A stretch of DNA of 64,000 nucleotides, taken from the NCBI RefSeq assembly GCF_002846415.1, contig NZ_PJMX01000001.1:558001-622000 (forward strand). Direction: 5' to 3'. Every line of letters begins with the position of its first letter. Positions within the stretch are counted from its first letter, which is position 1. Positions 1 through 7,650 of this stretch are shown piece by piece. The stretch comes from Streptomyces sp. TLI_146 (GTDB lineage Bacteria; Actinomycetota; Actinomycetes; Streptomycetales; Streptomycetaceae). The notes under the pieces were generated by a model. It did no database searches. It worked only from the letters and a program-made list of their open reading frames with translations, and was not told the origin of the DNA. A program made the position numbers and the translations under genes.

Positions 1-27
1 CCCTCGACACGCTGAGCCTCCCACGAC

Positions 28-64
28 AGTGGACCGCCGCCGAGTTCATCGGCGGCGGTCCACT
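28..64 (-). terminator. Hairpin terminator of the MMPL gene
   Basis: Perfect 14-bp inverted repeat (AGTGGACCGCCGCC at 28-41 with its complement at 51-64) around a 9-base loop. It lies 50 bases past the stop codon of the MMPL exporter gene in that gene's direction. There is no clear U tract, which is common for Streptomyces terminators. Confidence 0.75.
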
Positions 65-113
65 CCTGTGCGGGGCCGGCGCGCGGCCGCGCCAGCCTCC
101 CTGGCGCACACCG

Positions 114-2309
114 TCAGCGGCGCGCCTCACCGGATCCCTCGTCGAGGCCGATGCGCCGGTGCAGCCGCGCGAGCCAGGCCGGGGCCCACCAGTTGAACCG
201 TCCGGCCAGCCGCATGAAGGCCGGGAGCAGCACCCCGCGTACGACGGTGGCGTCCACGAGCACCGCCAGGGCGAGGCCCAGCCCCAGCGTCTTCATGTAC
301 GTGATGCCGGAGGTGAGGAAGGAGAGAAACACCAGGGCGATGAGCGCGGCGGCCGCGGTGACGATCCCCCCGCTCTTTCCCAGCCCGTGGACGACGGACC
401 GGGCAGTGTCGCCCGTGGCGTCGTACTCCTCCTTGATCCGGGAGAGCAGGAACACCTCGTAGTCCATCGAGAGGCCGAAGGCCAGACAGAAGACCATGAC
501 CGGCGTGGTGGCGACGATGCCCCCGGTGAGGGCGAAATCGCCGGTGAGCCACCGCATATGCCCCTCCTGGAACACCCACACCAGAGCGCCGAAGGTGGCG
601 GTGAGACTGAGCAGATTGAGCACGATCGCCTTGACGGGCATCACCACGCTGCCGGTGAGCAGGAACAGCAGCAGGAACGTGGTGACCGCGATGAGCAACA
701 GGCAGTAAGGTATGCGGCCGGTCAGGGCGTCCATCGTGTCGCGGAAGGCCGAGGCCGTGCCGGCCGTGGTGACGTCGAAGGGAGCCTTGGCCTGACGAAT
801 GTCACGGACCAACGACTGACCCTCCTCGCTGTACGGGTCGACGGAGCCCACCACCGACAGCCAAGTGCCGTCCTGGGCCGCATAGCGCCGGCGCGAGCCG
901 TCTGGCCCGGCGATCCGGTGGCCGTCCGCGTAGGAGCCGGTCCAGGCGTCCACCCGCGCGACGTGGCGCAGCGCCGAGAGCCGCGCGGCGTACGCGTCGA
1001 TGTCCGCGGCACGGCTCTGCGGTGGACCCGAGTCCCCGGCGACGACCAGGGTCGGATCCGCCTCACGGGCCGGGTAGTCGTGCCGGAGAACGGAGACGAC
1101 CCTGTGCGCTTCGGCGTCGGCGGGCAAGGACCGCTCGTCGGCGAGATTGAGCCTGACGCCCAGGAACGGCGCCCCGAGCAACAGCAGGACGGCGACCGCG
1201 CCCGTGGCCATGGGCACCGGGCGGCGTACGACGAACCCGGCCAGCCGGTACCAGGCGTTGCGCCCCTCGCACGCCGTCCTGCGCCTGGTCCAGGACCAGG
1301 TGTTGACGCGTGTGCCGAGGACCGCCAGCAGGGCGGGCAGCAGCACCAGCGCGGACAGCGCGGCGAAGGCGACGACCGCGATGCCCGCGTAGGCGAACGA
1401 GCGCAGGAAGTACATCGGGAACAGCAGCAGCGCCGACAGCGACAGGGCGACGGTGACGGCCGAGTACAGCACGGTGCGTCCGGCGGTGCGCACACTGGTG
1501 ACGATGGCGTCGCCCACCGTGGCACCGGTGGCGAGCTCCTCTCTGTACCGGCTGACGACGAACAGGCTGTAGTCGATGCCCAGGCCCAGACCGAGGCCCG
1601 TGGTCAGGTTGATCGCGAACACCGACACATCGGTGAACTGCGTGAGCAGCCCGAGCACGGCGAGAGCGCCGATGACGGCCACGACACCGAGCGCTAGGGG
1701 CAGCAGGGCCGCGATCACCCCCCGGAAGACGAACACCAAGAGGATGAGCGTCACAGGGATGATCAGCAACTCCGCGAACATGAGATCTTTCTGGATCTGC
1801 TGGTTGAGCTCCCGGGCGACTTCGGCGCGCCCGCCGAACTCCACCGTCAGCCCTTGGAAACCTTGCTCGTACCGCGGGCGAATCTCGTCGAGGTAGCGGC
1901 CCACCTGGTTCTCGTCACCCTTCAGATGAGCGAGTACGAGGGCCGAGTCGGATCTCCCGGCGCGCAGCGCGGCGGCCTTGCCTTCGGTCCAGTAGGAGAC
2001 CGCATCCTGGACACCGGGCTCGGCAGCGAGCCGGCGGGTCAGCTCCACGCCCTCGCGCACGGTATCGGGCCTGTCGACGCCGCCTGGAGCCTTGACGAGC
2101 AGAATCAGATTCGGTTCGCCGCTGCCGAAGCGTTCACTGAGGGTGGCGGCGGCCAGGGTGGACTCGGCGCCGGGTACGTCGAATCCGCCCGTGGACAGCT
2201 TCGTCGCGGCGGAGGCGCCCAGCGCGCCCGCCACGACGCAGAACAACAGACTCACCCCGAGGACGAGTCTGCGGCGTGCGGTCACCAGTGCGGCCAGCTT
2301 GTCGAGCAT
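114..2309 (-). CDS. MMPL/RND family membrane exporter
   Basis: A 731-residue integral membrane transporter of the MMPL (mycobacterial membrane protein large) type within the RND superfamily, expected to export lipids, metabolites or drugs with proton motive force. The layout is the usual duplicated one: a first membrane helix near residues 10-35 (VLGVSLLFCVVAGALG), an extracytoplasmic loop, a block of five or six helices around residues 180-340, a second extracytoplasmic loop, and a final helix block from about 540. The acidic motif GLGLGIDYSLFVVSRYRE of the first block and its counterpart AFGLSMDYEVFLLSRIKEE in the second are both present. I chose the ATG at 2309 (MLDKLAAL) because GAGAGG sits just upstream; the frame stays open for 64 codons further 5', but those lack coding character. 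No regulator gene adjoins it; a palindrome lies about 170 bases upstream. The substrate cannot be told. Confidence 0.93.
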   Translation of the reverse strand: MLDKLAALVTARRRLVLGVSLLFCVVAGALGASAATKLSTGGFDVPGAESTLAAATLSERFGSGEPNLILLVKAPGGVDRPDTVREGVELTRRLAAEPGVQDAVSYWTEGKAAALRAGRSDSALVLAHLKGDENQVGRYLDEIRPRYEQGFQGLTVEFGGRAEVARELNQQIQKDLMFAELLIIPVTLILLVFVFRGVIAALLPLALGVVAVIGALAVLGLLTQFTDVSVFAINLTTGLGLGLGIDYSLFVVSRYREELATGATVGDAIVTSVRTAGRTVLYSAVTVALSLSALLLFPMYFLRSFAYAGIAVVAFAALSALVLLPALLAVLGTRVNTWSWTRRRTACEGRNAWYRLAGFVVRRPVPMATGAVAVLLLLGAPFLGVRLNLADERSLPADAEAHRVVSVLRHDYPAREADPTLVVAGDSGPPQSRAADIDAYAARLSALRHVARVDAWTGSYADGHRIAGPDGSRRRYAAQDGTWLSVVGSVDPYSEEGQSLVRDIRQAKAPFDVTTAGTASAFRDTMDALTGRIPYCLLLIAVTTFLLLFLLTGSVVMPVKAIVLNLLSLTATFGALVWVFQEGHMRWLTGDFALTGGIVATTPVMVFCLAFGLSMDYEVFLLSRIKEEYDATGDTARSVVHGLGKSGGIVTAAAALIALVFLSFLTSGITYMKTLGLGLALAVLVDATVVRGVLLPAFMRLAGRFNWWAPAWLARLHRRIGLDEGSGEARR

Positions 2310-2480
2310 GAGGTGCCTCTCGGTCGGAGCGGGGCAGCGCGTCACAGCTCCGGTGGCATGCCGGGAGGTCGTCAGGGGGCACCGGGGATCCGGCGGCGTC
2401 CCACCGTGACGCGCCTTCGACTGGCCAGGCATGATCGCCCACGGCTGCGGCAGCACGGGAAGGACCGGGCAGCGGCGCGG

Positions 2481-2504
2481 CCGGTGACATATTCCGGTCA
2501 CCGG
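2481..2504. promoter_or_regulatory. 24-bp palindrome upstream of the MMPL gene, possible operator
   Basis: CCGGTGAC at 2481-2488 is repeated as its exact complement GTCACCGG at 2497-2504 with 8 bases between. It lies in the 340-base space between the small membrane protein gene and the MMPL exporter. The size and symmetry fit a dimeric repressor site such as those used by TetR or MarR proteins, but no regulator gene adjoins it. The rest of the 2310-2651 gap shows nothing else. Confidence 0.35.
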
Positions 2505-2651
2505 TACATGGGCCAGGCACTCCGAATGAAACCGTCACCCGTCACGACAGGGCAATGGTTCACGGTGTGCCTCGCAGGTGCCTCGTCGTCCGTGGACCGG
2601 CCGGCCCTGCTGGCCGCCCTCGCGGGCGCCGCCTGCCGTTCAGCTCTGGAA

Positions 2652-2945
2652 TTAGCGGGTGAAGGCCGTGGCATCGGTGCCGAGCACGTCGCTGAGGGGC
2701 GCGTCGAGTTCGCGGATGAGCAGGACGAGGAATGCGATGAGCCCGGAGGTGCTGGACAGCGCCCGCAGGGTGCCGGGGTTCCGGGAGCCGCCACGGCGCA
2801 GCGCCGAGGGCGGAACGCCCGCGACTCCGTCGGCGCGGGCCTGCGGTGCGCGGTCCGCCAGCGCCGCGAGCAGCGCGGCAGTGAGGGTGCACACGGCCAG
2901 GACCGCTGCTTGCCGGCCGGGCGAACGTCCGTGCCGAAGCCCCAT
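2652..2945 (-). CDS. Small two-helix membrane protein, unknown function
   Basis: A 97-residue protein I do not recognise. An N-terminal hydrophobic stretch (residues 13-28, AAVLAVCTLTAALLAA) after a basic start could be a signal anchor, and a second (around 67-78, GLIAFLVLLIREL) is a likely membrane segment; the linker is rich in Arg, Pro and Gly. The ATG at 2945 is preceded by GAAGGGG at good spacing, the main reason for taking this frame over its shadows. It points towards the MMPL gene with a 340-base gap, so co-transcription is possible but unproven. Confidence 0.5.
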   Translation of the reverse strand: MGLRHGRSPGRQAAVLAVCTLTAALLAALADRAPQARADGVAGVPPSALRRGGSRNPGTLRALSSTSGLIAFLVLLIRELDAPLSDVLGTDATAFTR

Positions 2946-3110
2946 CCTGACCCCCTTCTACCGATGATCGCGCTGAGGTAGGTGGTCACCGGCGGACCGA
3001 CCACATCGGCCGCAGACGTGCCGTAGTAAGCACATTTTCCGGCCAATACCGCCCTGATGGCTGATCAGCAGGTGCGATCCCGCAGGTTGTCCGGGACCGT
3101 CAGGTTGGAA

Positions 3111-3725
3111 TCAGGACCGGTCCCTTCGGACGGGCCTACTCTCAACTCCTCGTCCGTTGTACAGATTCGCGTAGACGTCGCCGGCAAAGCTCATCATCCG
3201 GGACTGGAGCGGGCCGGTCGTCGCCGCGTACCGCGCCGCGTCACAAGCCTCGCGCCCGCTGCCGGGCGGGCCGCTGAGCAGCCATTCCTCCACGTCATCG
3301 ATCAACGCCTGATGGGTCTCGTAGAGGGCATCGGCCAGATCTGTCACCGCGGTCTGCTCCTGGTCGGAGAGCATGAGGCGAAGCACCCACTCGGCTGCCT
3401 GCATCTCACGTATCCGCTCGTGCACCGCGGTTCGTTTCTCCTGCAACTCCGCGTCGGTTCCCCGTACGTCGCCGGTCCCACGCAGATGGTCCCGCACGAT
3501 TCGCATCTGGCGGCGCGCATTGTCCACGGCGAGGATCAACTCCGAGCAGGCGACGCGCTTTTGGGTGATTGTCTCCGCCTCGCGCTGGGCGTCGTGCTGC
3601 ACCTGGGCCAAATCCAGCTGCGTACGTGCCTGAAGGCGCGTTCCGGCCCAGGACGTAAGCGCCCCGACGATCGCCCCACTGGCGCCCAGCCCCGCACCCA
3701 TCACCACAGCCCACTGTCCGTCCAT
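3111..3725 (-). CDS. Membrane-anchored coiled-coil protein, unknown function
   Basis: A 204-residue protein with a short hydrophobic N-terminus (residues 5-28, WAVVMGAGLGASGAIVGALTSWAG) that should anchor it in the membrane, followed by a long, charged, largely helical region (about 30-150) that is probably cytoplasmic and coiled coil. Similar anchored helical proteins are common in Streptomyces and usually have no assigned function. The C-terminus is basic and ends RPVRRDRS. The ribosome site before the ATG at 3725 is weak (CAGGG directly upstream). It stands alone between a peptidoglycan-binding relic and the small membrane gene. Confidence 0.75.
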   Translation of the reverse strand: MDGQWAVVMGAGLGASGAIVGALTSWAGTRLQARTQLDLAQVQHDAQREAETITQKRVACSELILAVDNARRQMRIVRDHLRGTGDVRGTDAELQEKRTAVHERIREMQAAEWVLRLMLSDQEQTAVTDLADALYETHQALIDDVEEWLLSGPPGSGREACDAARYAATTGPLQSRMMSFAGDVYANLYNGRGVESRPVRRDRS

Positions 3726-3894
3726 GCCCTGACGTTAGGGCGTGTCCGGCGGGGTTGCGGCCGGATCACGGGATCGCCGCACAGATACCACTGATCTTTG
3801 ACTCGCGGTCCGTGATGGGGTGACGGCCTGGGACGACGGTGTTGTCGCGTTGCGACTGTGTCGCCACCAGACCGTGACCAGCGGCCGATCCGGA

Positions 3895-4321
3895 TCAGCA
3901 CACCCCAGCACGCAGCAGCGCCCACACCCGGGGACCCGCCTCACCATCCATGGGCAGGCCGTGATCCCTCTGGTAGCGCAGGAGCGCCTGCCCCAGTGCG
4001 GAGCCGTAGTAGCCGTCGAGGGGGCCGGTGTAGTAGCCGCAGTACGCGAGCAGGCACTGGAGTTCGCGTACTGCCCTGCCGGTGTCACCTCGCTTGAGCA
4101 GAGGAGCGCCCGGGGTGCGCTCGCAGTTGGGACCCGTCAGCACAGATGCGGTGCTGTGCCCCTGCGCGGGGAGCCGGGACGCCGGAGGCGTGTGCCGGGC
4201 CGACCGCCAGGCCCGCGATCAGCGCGGCGCCGACGAGGACGGTCGTCACGCGGATGCCCGAGGCGTCCACGGTCGGGCTGGCGCTGTAGAGGGGGAAGGC
4301 GGTTTTTGTGCGGAAGACCAT
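3895..4321 (-). pseudogene. Frameshifted secreted peptidoglycan-binding protein
   Basis: Two frames together make one secreted protein. From the ATG at 4321 one frame encodes a signal peptide (hydrophobic core TTVLVGAALIAGLAV, then Ala-x-Ala near GPAHA). The peptidoglycan-binding-like domain (KRGDTGRAVRELQCLL, then PLDGYYGSALGQALLRYQ) continues in the next frame down to 3895. The domain frame has a TGA at 4219-4221, so the shift must lie between about 4146 and 4218, where short C and G runs occur. Read alone, the domain frame starts only at a GTG at 4143 and makes an 82-residue protein with no export signal. The arrangement matches the two intact paralogs upstream at 4479-4844 and 5263-5631. 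It is either a real lesion or a sequencing error. Confidence 0.65.
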
Positions 4322-4478
4322 GTCCACCGCCCGGGACAACTCACGCTGCGCATAGCGGCTCACGTAGGGGGTACGACGGGCCGCCCGGCAGGGACGGATC
4401 CCCAGACCGGCACCGTGGCAGCCAGCGCCCCGTACCCTCATGGCGTGCCGCGCCGACCGACCGTGCCCGGCACCGATG

Positions 4479-4844
4479 TCAGCAGTGGCGCAGCCGCTCC
4501 CAGGTGGCCGGGCCCACCGCGCCGTCCGCACGCAGCCCCTGATCGGTCTGGAATGCCTTCACCAGGGTTTCCAGGGGTGGGCCGAAGACGCCGTCCACGC
4601 ACGTGACCGGGTAGCCGCACTGCAGAAGCAGGGCCTGCACCTCGCGGACCGCGTCCCCGATACAGCCCCGCCGTAACCGGGCCGTGCCCGTGTAGTAGCC
4701 GCCCCGGTAGGGGCACGGCGCCGAGGTGGCGGTGTCCCGGGTCCAGGCCGGCCACTCCGGCCGGACCGTTCCGGTACACGGCGCCACCACCAGCACCGCA
4801 CACCCCACTGCCAGCGCCACCGCCCACACCAGGGCCCACACCAC
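4479..4844 (-). CDS. Secreted or anchored peptidoglycan-binding-like protein
   Basis: A 121-residue protein with an N-terminal hydrophobic segment (residues 2-22) without much basic lead, acting as signal peptide or anchor. It is followed by a peptidoglycan-binding domain of the three-helix PG_binding_1 type: RRGCIGDAVREVQALLLQCGY, then VDGVFGPPLETLVKAFQ, then ADGAVGPATWERL. Such domains bind cell-wall glycan or peptide and usually tether enzymes, but here no catalytic domain follows. Six cysteines in the mature part suggest disulfides outside the membrane. The GTG start at 4844 has GGGGGAGGG six bases upstream. It is the middle of three tandem paralogs, so local duplication is likely. Confidence 0.8.
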   Translation of the reverse strand: MVWALVWAVALAVGCAVLVVAPCTGTVRPEWPAWTRDTATSAPCPYRGGYYTGTARLRRGCIGDAVREVQALLLQCGYPVTCVDGVFGPPLETLVKAFQTDQGLRADGAVGPATWERLRHC

Positions 4845-5262
4845 CGCAATCCCTCCCCCGTCTCTCCCTCGTCCCCCCGGTCGCGTCTGTCCACGAACCC
4901 CGTCCCGGCGTCCTCCGGCATGGCCTGGGCGGACGGCTCACGCCCAGGCCACCCCCTTCCGGGTCCCCTCAGTCGGTGACGGCCGGGCCCGGGGGCGCCG
5001 CATCGCACCCACGGGCCCGGCCCCCGCCCCCGTGTCTGGCGGACCAACGACGCCGTCAGTCCGCGACGCACAGAGGCAGTCCCCGTGCTGCCCGCTCGGG
5101 GATCCCCCCAACTCACCTGCCCTGCGGGCCTGTGGTCTGGGTCGCCCGGGCGATCCGGCTGTATCAGATCCGGACCGCCCGGGCCCGCCGTTCAGCCGCG
5201 TGTCCCCCCACGGCCCGCGAGCCACTGGTTCCGCCCGCGGGCCACGCGGCAGCGGGACAGGG
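4845..5262. other. Intergenic space without a recognisable gene
   Basis: This 418-base, very G/C-rich stretch separates two peptidoglycan-binding paralogs. Open frames exist on both strands, but they have no start site with a ribosome signal and no recognisable domain. I see no clear regulatory repeat. Confidence 0.5.
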
Positions 5263-5631
5263 TCAGCTGCGCAGAGCGCGCCAGGTGTTGACGCCGACCT
5301 GGCCGTCGACAGCCAGTCCGCCGTACCAGCTCTGGAAGGAGCGAACCGCGTTATAGGTGTTGGTTCCGAAGTCACCGTCGACCCCGTCGGGACCGACACT
5401 GAAGCCCCACGACAGAAGCAGGCACTGGACCTCCTTGACCCGGTTGCCCGTGTTCCCCTTCACCGTGAGCGCGTTGCCCGAGTAGTAGCCGCAGCCAGTG
5501 GCGACGGCGGACACGGAGGGCTGGGCATGGCTGGCGGGAGCCGCGGTGGCGGCCCCGGCCGCACCGACGGACAGACCTGCGGCCAGCACGGTGGCGGCCA
5601 CTGTGCTGAACAGCTTCCTGCGGTTTAACAC
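5263..5631 (-). CDS. Secreted peptidoglycan-binding-like protein with a TTA codon
   Basis: A 122-residue exported protein. Residues 1-31 form a signal peptide (basic MLNRRKLF, hydrophobic core, cleavage near ATAAPA). The mature part is one peptidoglycan-binding domain: KGNTGNRVKEVQCLLLSWGF, then VDGDFGTNTYNAVRSFQ, then VDGQVGVNTWRALRS. Two cysteines (ATGCGYY and EVQCLL) are placed as in its paralogs. The GTG start at 5631 has AAGGAGG at ideal spacing. The second codon is TTA (5626-5628), the rare leucine codon read by the bldA tRNA in Streptomyces, so translation may be tied to development. It is the best preserved of three tandem paralogs. Confidence 0.88.
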   Translation of the reverse strand: MLNRRKLFSTVAATVLAAGLSVGAAGAATAAPASHAQPSVSAVATGCGYYSGNALTVKGNTGNRVKEVQCLLLSWGFSVGPDGVDGDFGTNTYNAVRSFQSWYGGLAVDGQVGVNTWRALRS

Positions 5632-5881
5632 GGATTCCTCCTTGAGGGATTGTCCGAATCACGCATCTGTGCTTCGGGGCATCTGGCTGCGCGGGCATCC
5701 CGCGCAGCCGCACACCGGGCCCGCCGCACGGGATGCGGTGACGGCCCGCAGCGCCGAGCAGCGGCGCCGGTGAACGAGTCCAGCAGCCCGGAAATTGTTC
5801 GGCACCCCGCTCCCGCCAGGGCGAACAACTTTTCTCCCGGCGGGGATACGGCGTACGTCAGGTGGCCGGGGGCGTCTTGAG

Positions 5882-5945
5882 GGTGGTCGCGGGCCCGGGC
5901 GCGGCAACCACCCTGTGCTCCTGCGGCGCCCCCGGGCCCACCACC
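5882..5945 (-). terminator. Hairpin terminator after the EEP nuclease gene
   Basis: Arms GGTGGT-(CGC)-GGGCCCGGG at 5882-5899 and CCCGGGCCCACCACC at 5931-5945 pair over 15 bases with a three-base bulge. It sits 11 bases past the TGA at 5956, the end of the full-length EEP reading frame. This suggests that the gene was originally the longer version. The 250 bases between it and the gene at 5631 hold nothing recognised. Confidence 0.55.
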
Positions 5946-5955
5946 GGCAGGCGTG

Positions 5956-6873
5956 TCACAGCTGGATTTCGGCCCAGAGCAGTCGATGGTCGGAGTGGAG
6001 GGCGTGGGCGGTGTCGGACCGGTTCACCGTCACCGACGGCGGTACGAAGATGTAGTCGAGTTTGCCCTGGCTGTGCGTGGACTCGCCGGAGCGGCATCAG
6101 GTCCAGACGGGCCAGGGAGCCACGATCAAGAAGCCCGGCTTGATGTCGTTCCGGCACGGGCTGCCGACCTCTTTGAACTCGCCATGCGCGCCGCGCCCGT
6201 AGCCGAGGGCGTAGAAGTTGTCCGTCGCCCCGGAGAGCGGGTCGTCGTTGAGGTCGCCTCCGAGGAAGTGGGTGTAACCGGCGTACTCGGTGGCGAGGAT
6301 GCCCTGGGCGACCGAAGCCTCGTGACGGCGGGCCCGCAGATGCTTGCCATCGTTGCCGACGGTCAGATGGGCGGTGCACACGGCGAGTGCGCGCGAAGGT
6401 GATCGCAAACACTGCATCTCGCGCTGCTCGAAATCGGGCGGGGACTGGAGGGGGTGGATATCGGGATGATCGGGGTCAGCGAAGCCGAGGTCGTTGCGGA
6501 CCAGCACGCCGTTGCCGAAGTCGGAGGGGTGGACGCACGTGCTGTTGGGGCCTCCGGCACGCTGCTGGACCGGATGGAATGCCACTGAGTAGTCGGCGAG
6601 TTGGCTCTTGAGCCGTGCGACCCAGTCGGCGCACGTCTCCTGGAGGGTCATGAACGCGGGGCGGCGGTCCTTCACGCTGCGGACGAGGGCATCGGCCGCC
6701 TCGTCGCCTGTGCCGCCGTGCTCGCTGTTCCCTCCGGCCATGTTGAACTGGCCGATGATCTCGGCGGTTGCGGCGGGACGCGCCGCGCCGGCTGCGGCGA
6801 CCTGAGGCCAGGCCAGGCCCGTACCGAGCAGCAGGCCGCTCAGTGCCAGTGCGGCTCTATGACGTAATCGCAT
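5956..6873 (-). pseudogene. Secreted endonuclease/exonuclease/phosphatase protein with internal TGA
   Basis: The frame from ATG 6873 (AGAAGGTG upstream) encodes a signal peptide (residues 1-35, ending PQVAAAGAA) and an EEP-fold phosphohydrolase. It has the expected LQET motif (Mg-binding Glu) near residue 78 and GGDLNDDP near residue 205. At 6097-6099 an in-frame TGA ends it after 258 residues, following APWPVWT. The same frame continues beyond the TGA with the missing C-terminal block: SGESTHSQGKLDYIFVPPS and then HSDHRLLWAEIQL, including the SDH catalytic His motif, up to a stop at 5956. The truncated product therefore lacks the final catalytic strand and should be inactive unless the TGA is read through or is an error. 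The residues just before the TGA (KPGFLIVAPWPVWT) may be a small insertion. A terminator hairpin follows the distal stop. Confidence 0.75.
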
Positions 6874-7345
6874 GGCGATTCACCTTCTGGATTGGGTGTG
6901 TTGTTTTCCGGATGCTGTTGCGGCCCGGTGGCTGACTTTCGGAGGTTCTGGACCGGATGCCCGCGAGGGGGCCGGGGCCCGACGAGAGCGGGGCCCCGCC
7001 CCCTCGGGCCCCTCTGCCTTGTGAAGACCGGCACGGGCCCCGGGCCCGGTCATCCCGGTCCACCGCCGAGGGCCTGCATCGCCCCCGCAGGCATCTCCCG
7101 CCTCGTCCTCGCTGGCTCTTGGCAGCCAAGTCTGGACGGACGTTCCCACCGGCCGAAACCCGTGTGCGCGTGGGCGCAATGTCCCTGGTCAGCAGGCCTT
7201 CACTCGGCCGGGAAAGCGAAGCCCAAGAGGGTCTGACGCCTCCGCCCCGTCCCCTCTCCGGGCTCCCGGAGCAGAGGAGGTACGCGATCCTGCGGCGGCG
7301 TGCGGGAGGGCCAGGGGATGCCTTGCCGGTCCGGGTACGCCGTCT
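6874..7345. other. Intergenic space without a recognisable gene
   Basis: These 472 bases separate the start of the secreted EEP gene from the degenerate STAND region. Small frames on both strands lack ribosome sites and family features. Nothing further was recognised. Confidence 0.45.
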
Positions 7346-7361
7346 CTAGCGTGGGGCCGCC

Positions 7362-7650
7362 CGGCTGCGCCTGCACCGGCAGCTCACCGACGCCGCCCAG
7401 GCATGGCGGGAACAAGTCCGGGACCAGGGAGCTCTGCTGCGGGGCGGCCGGCTGGAGGCGGCCCGCGACGCGTTCGCCGCCCCGGATTCGGCCACGCATC
7501 TCACGCCCCTGGAGCGGGAGTTCCTCACCACCAGCGGTGCCGCGGTGGCCCGTGAACGCCGGCGGCGCCGGGCGATGGTGGCGTCCCTGGCACTGCTGCT
7601 GGCACTGCTGCTGGCACTGCTGCTGGCGCTGGCGCTGGTGGCGGCCCTCC
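7362..7650 (+). pseudogene. Internal fragment of an nSTAND1-type NTPase gene
   Basis: The plus frame from about 7362 reads RLRLHRQLTDAAQAWREQ, then DQGALLRGGRLEAARDAF, then LTPLEREFLTTS, then a run of Arg and a Leu/Ala membrane segment. This lines up closely with the part of the intact protein at 16087-19950 that joins the STAND NTPase to its membrane helix (there DAGALYRGTRLDTAQEHF and an Arg-rich stretch before LAVLVLLVGVIAW). Neither the NTPase core before it nor the WD40 repeats after it are present. The homology stops where the opposite-strand CHAT-NTPase relic begins, so this is the remains of a rearrangement. Confidence 0.6.
7587..7622 (+). repeat. Three tandem copies of a 12-bp unit
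   Basis: CTGGCACTGCTG occurs three times in succession at 7587, 7599 and 7611, followed by a degenerate copy (CTGGCGCTGGCG). It encodes the Leu/Ala-rich membrane segment of the STAND fragment and is a likely site of slippage. Confidence 0.8.

Noticed and set aside
159..1697. 512-codon plus-strand open frame opposite the MMPL gene
   Set aside because: It is an antisense shadow: Glu/Gly/Arg/Gln-rich composition, no ribosome site and no domain, while the minus frame has clear MMPL motifs.
6097..6099. TGA as a selenocysteine codon in the EEP gene
   Set aside because: EEP enzymes are not selenoproteins and no SECIS-like hairpin directly follows; a nonsense change or error is simpler.
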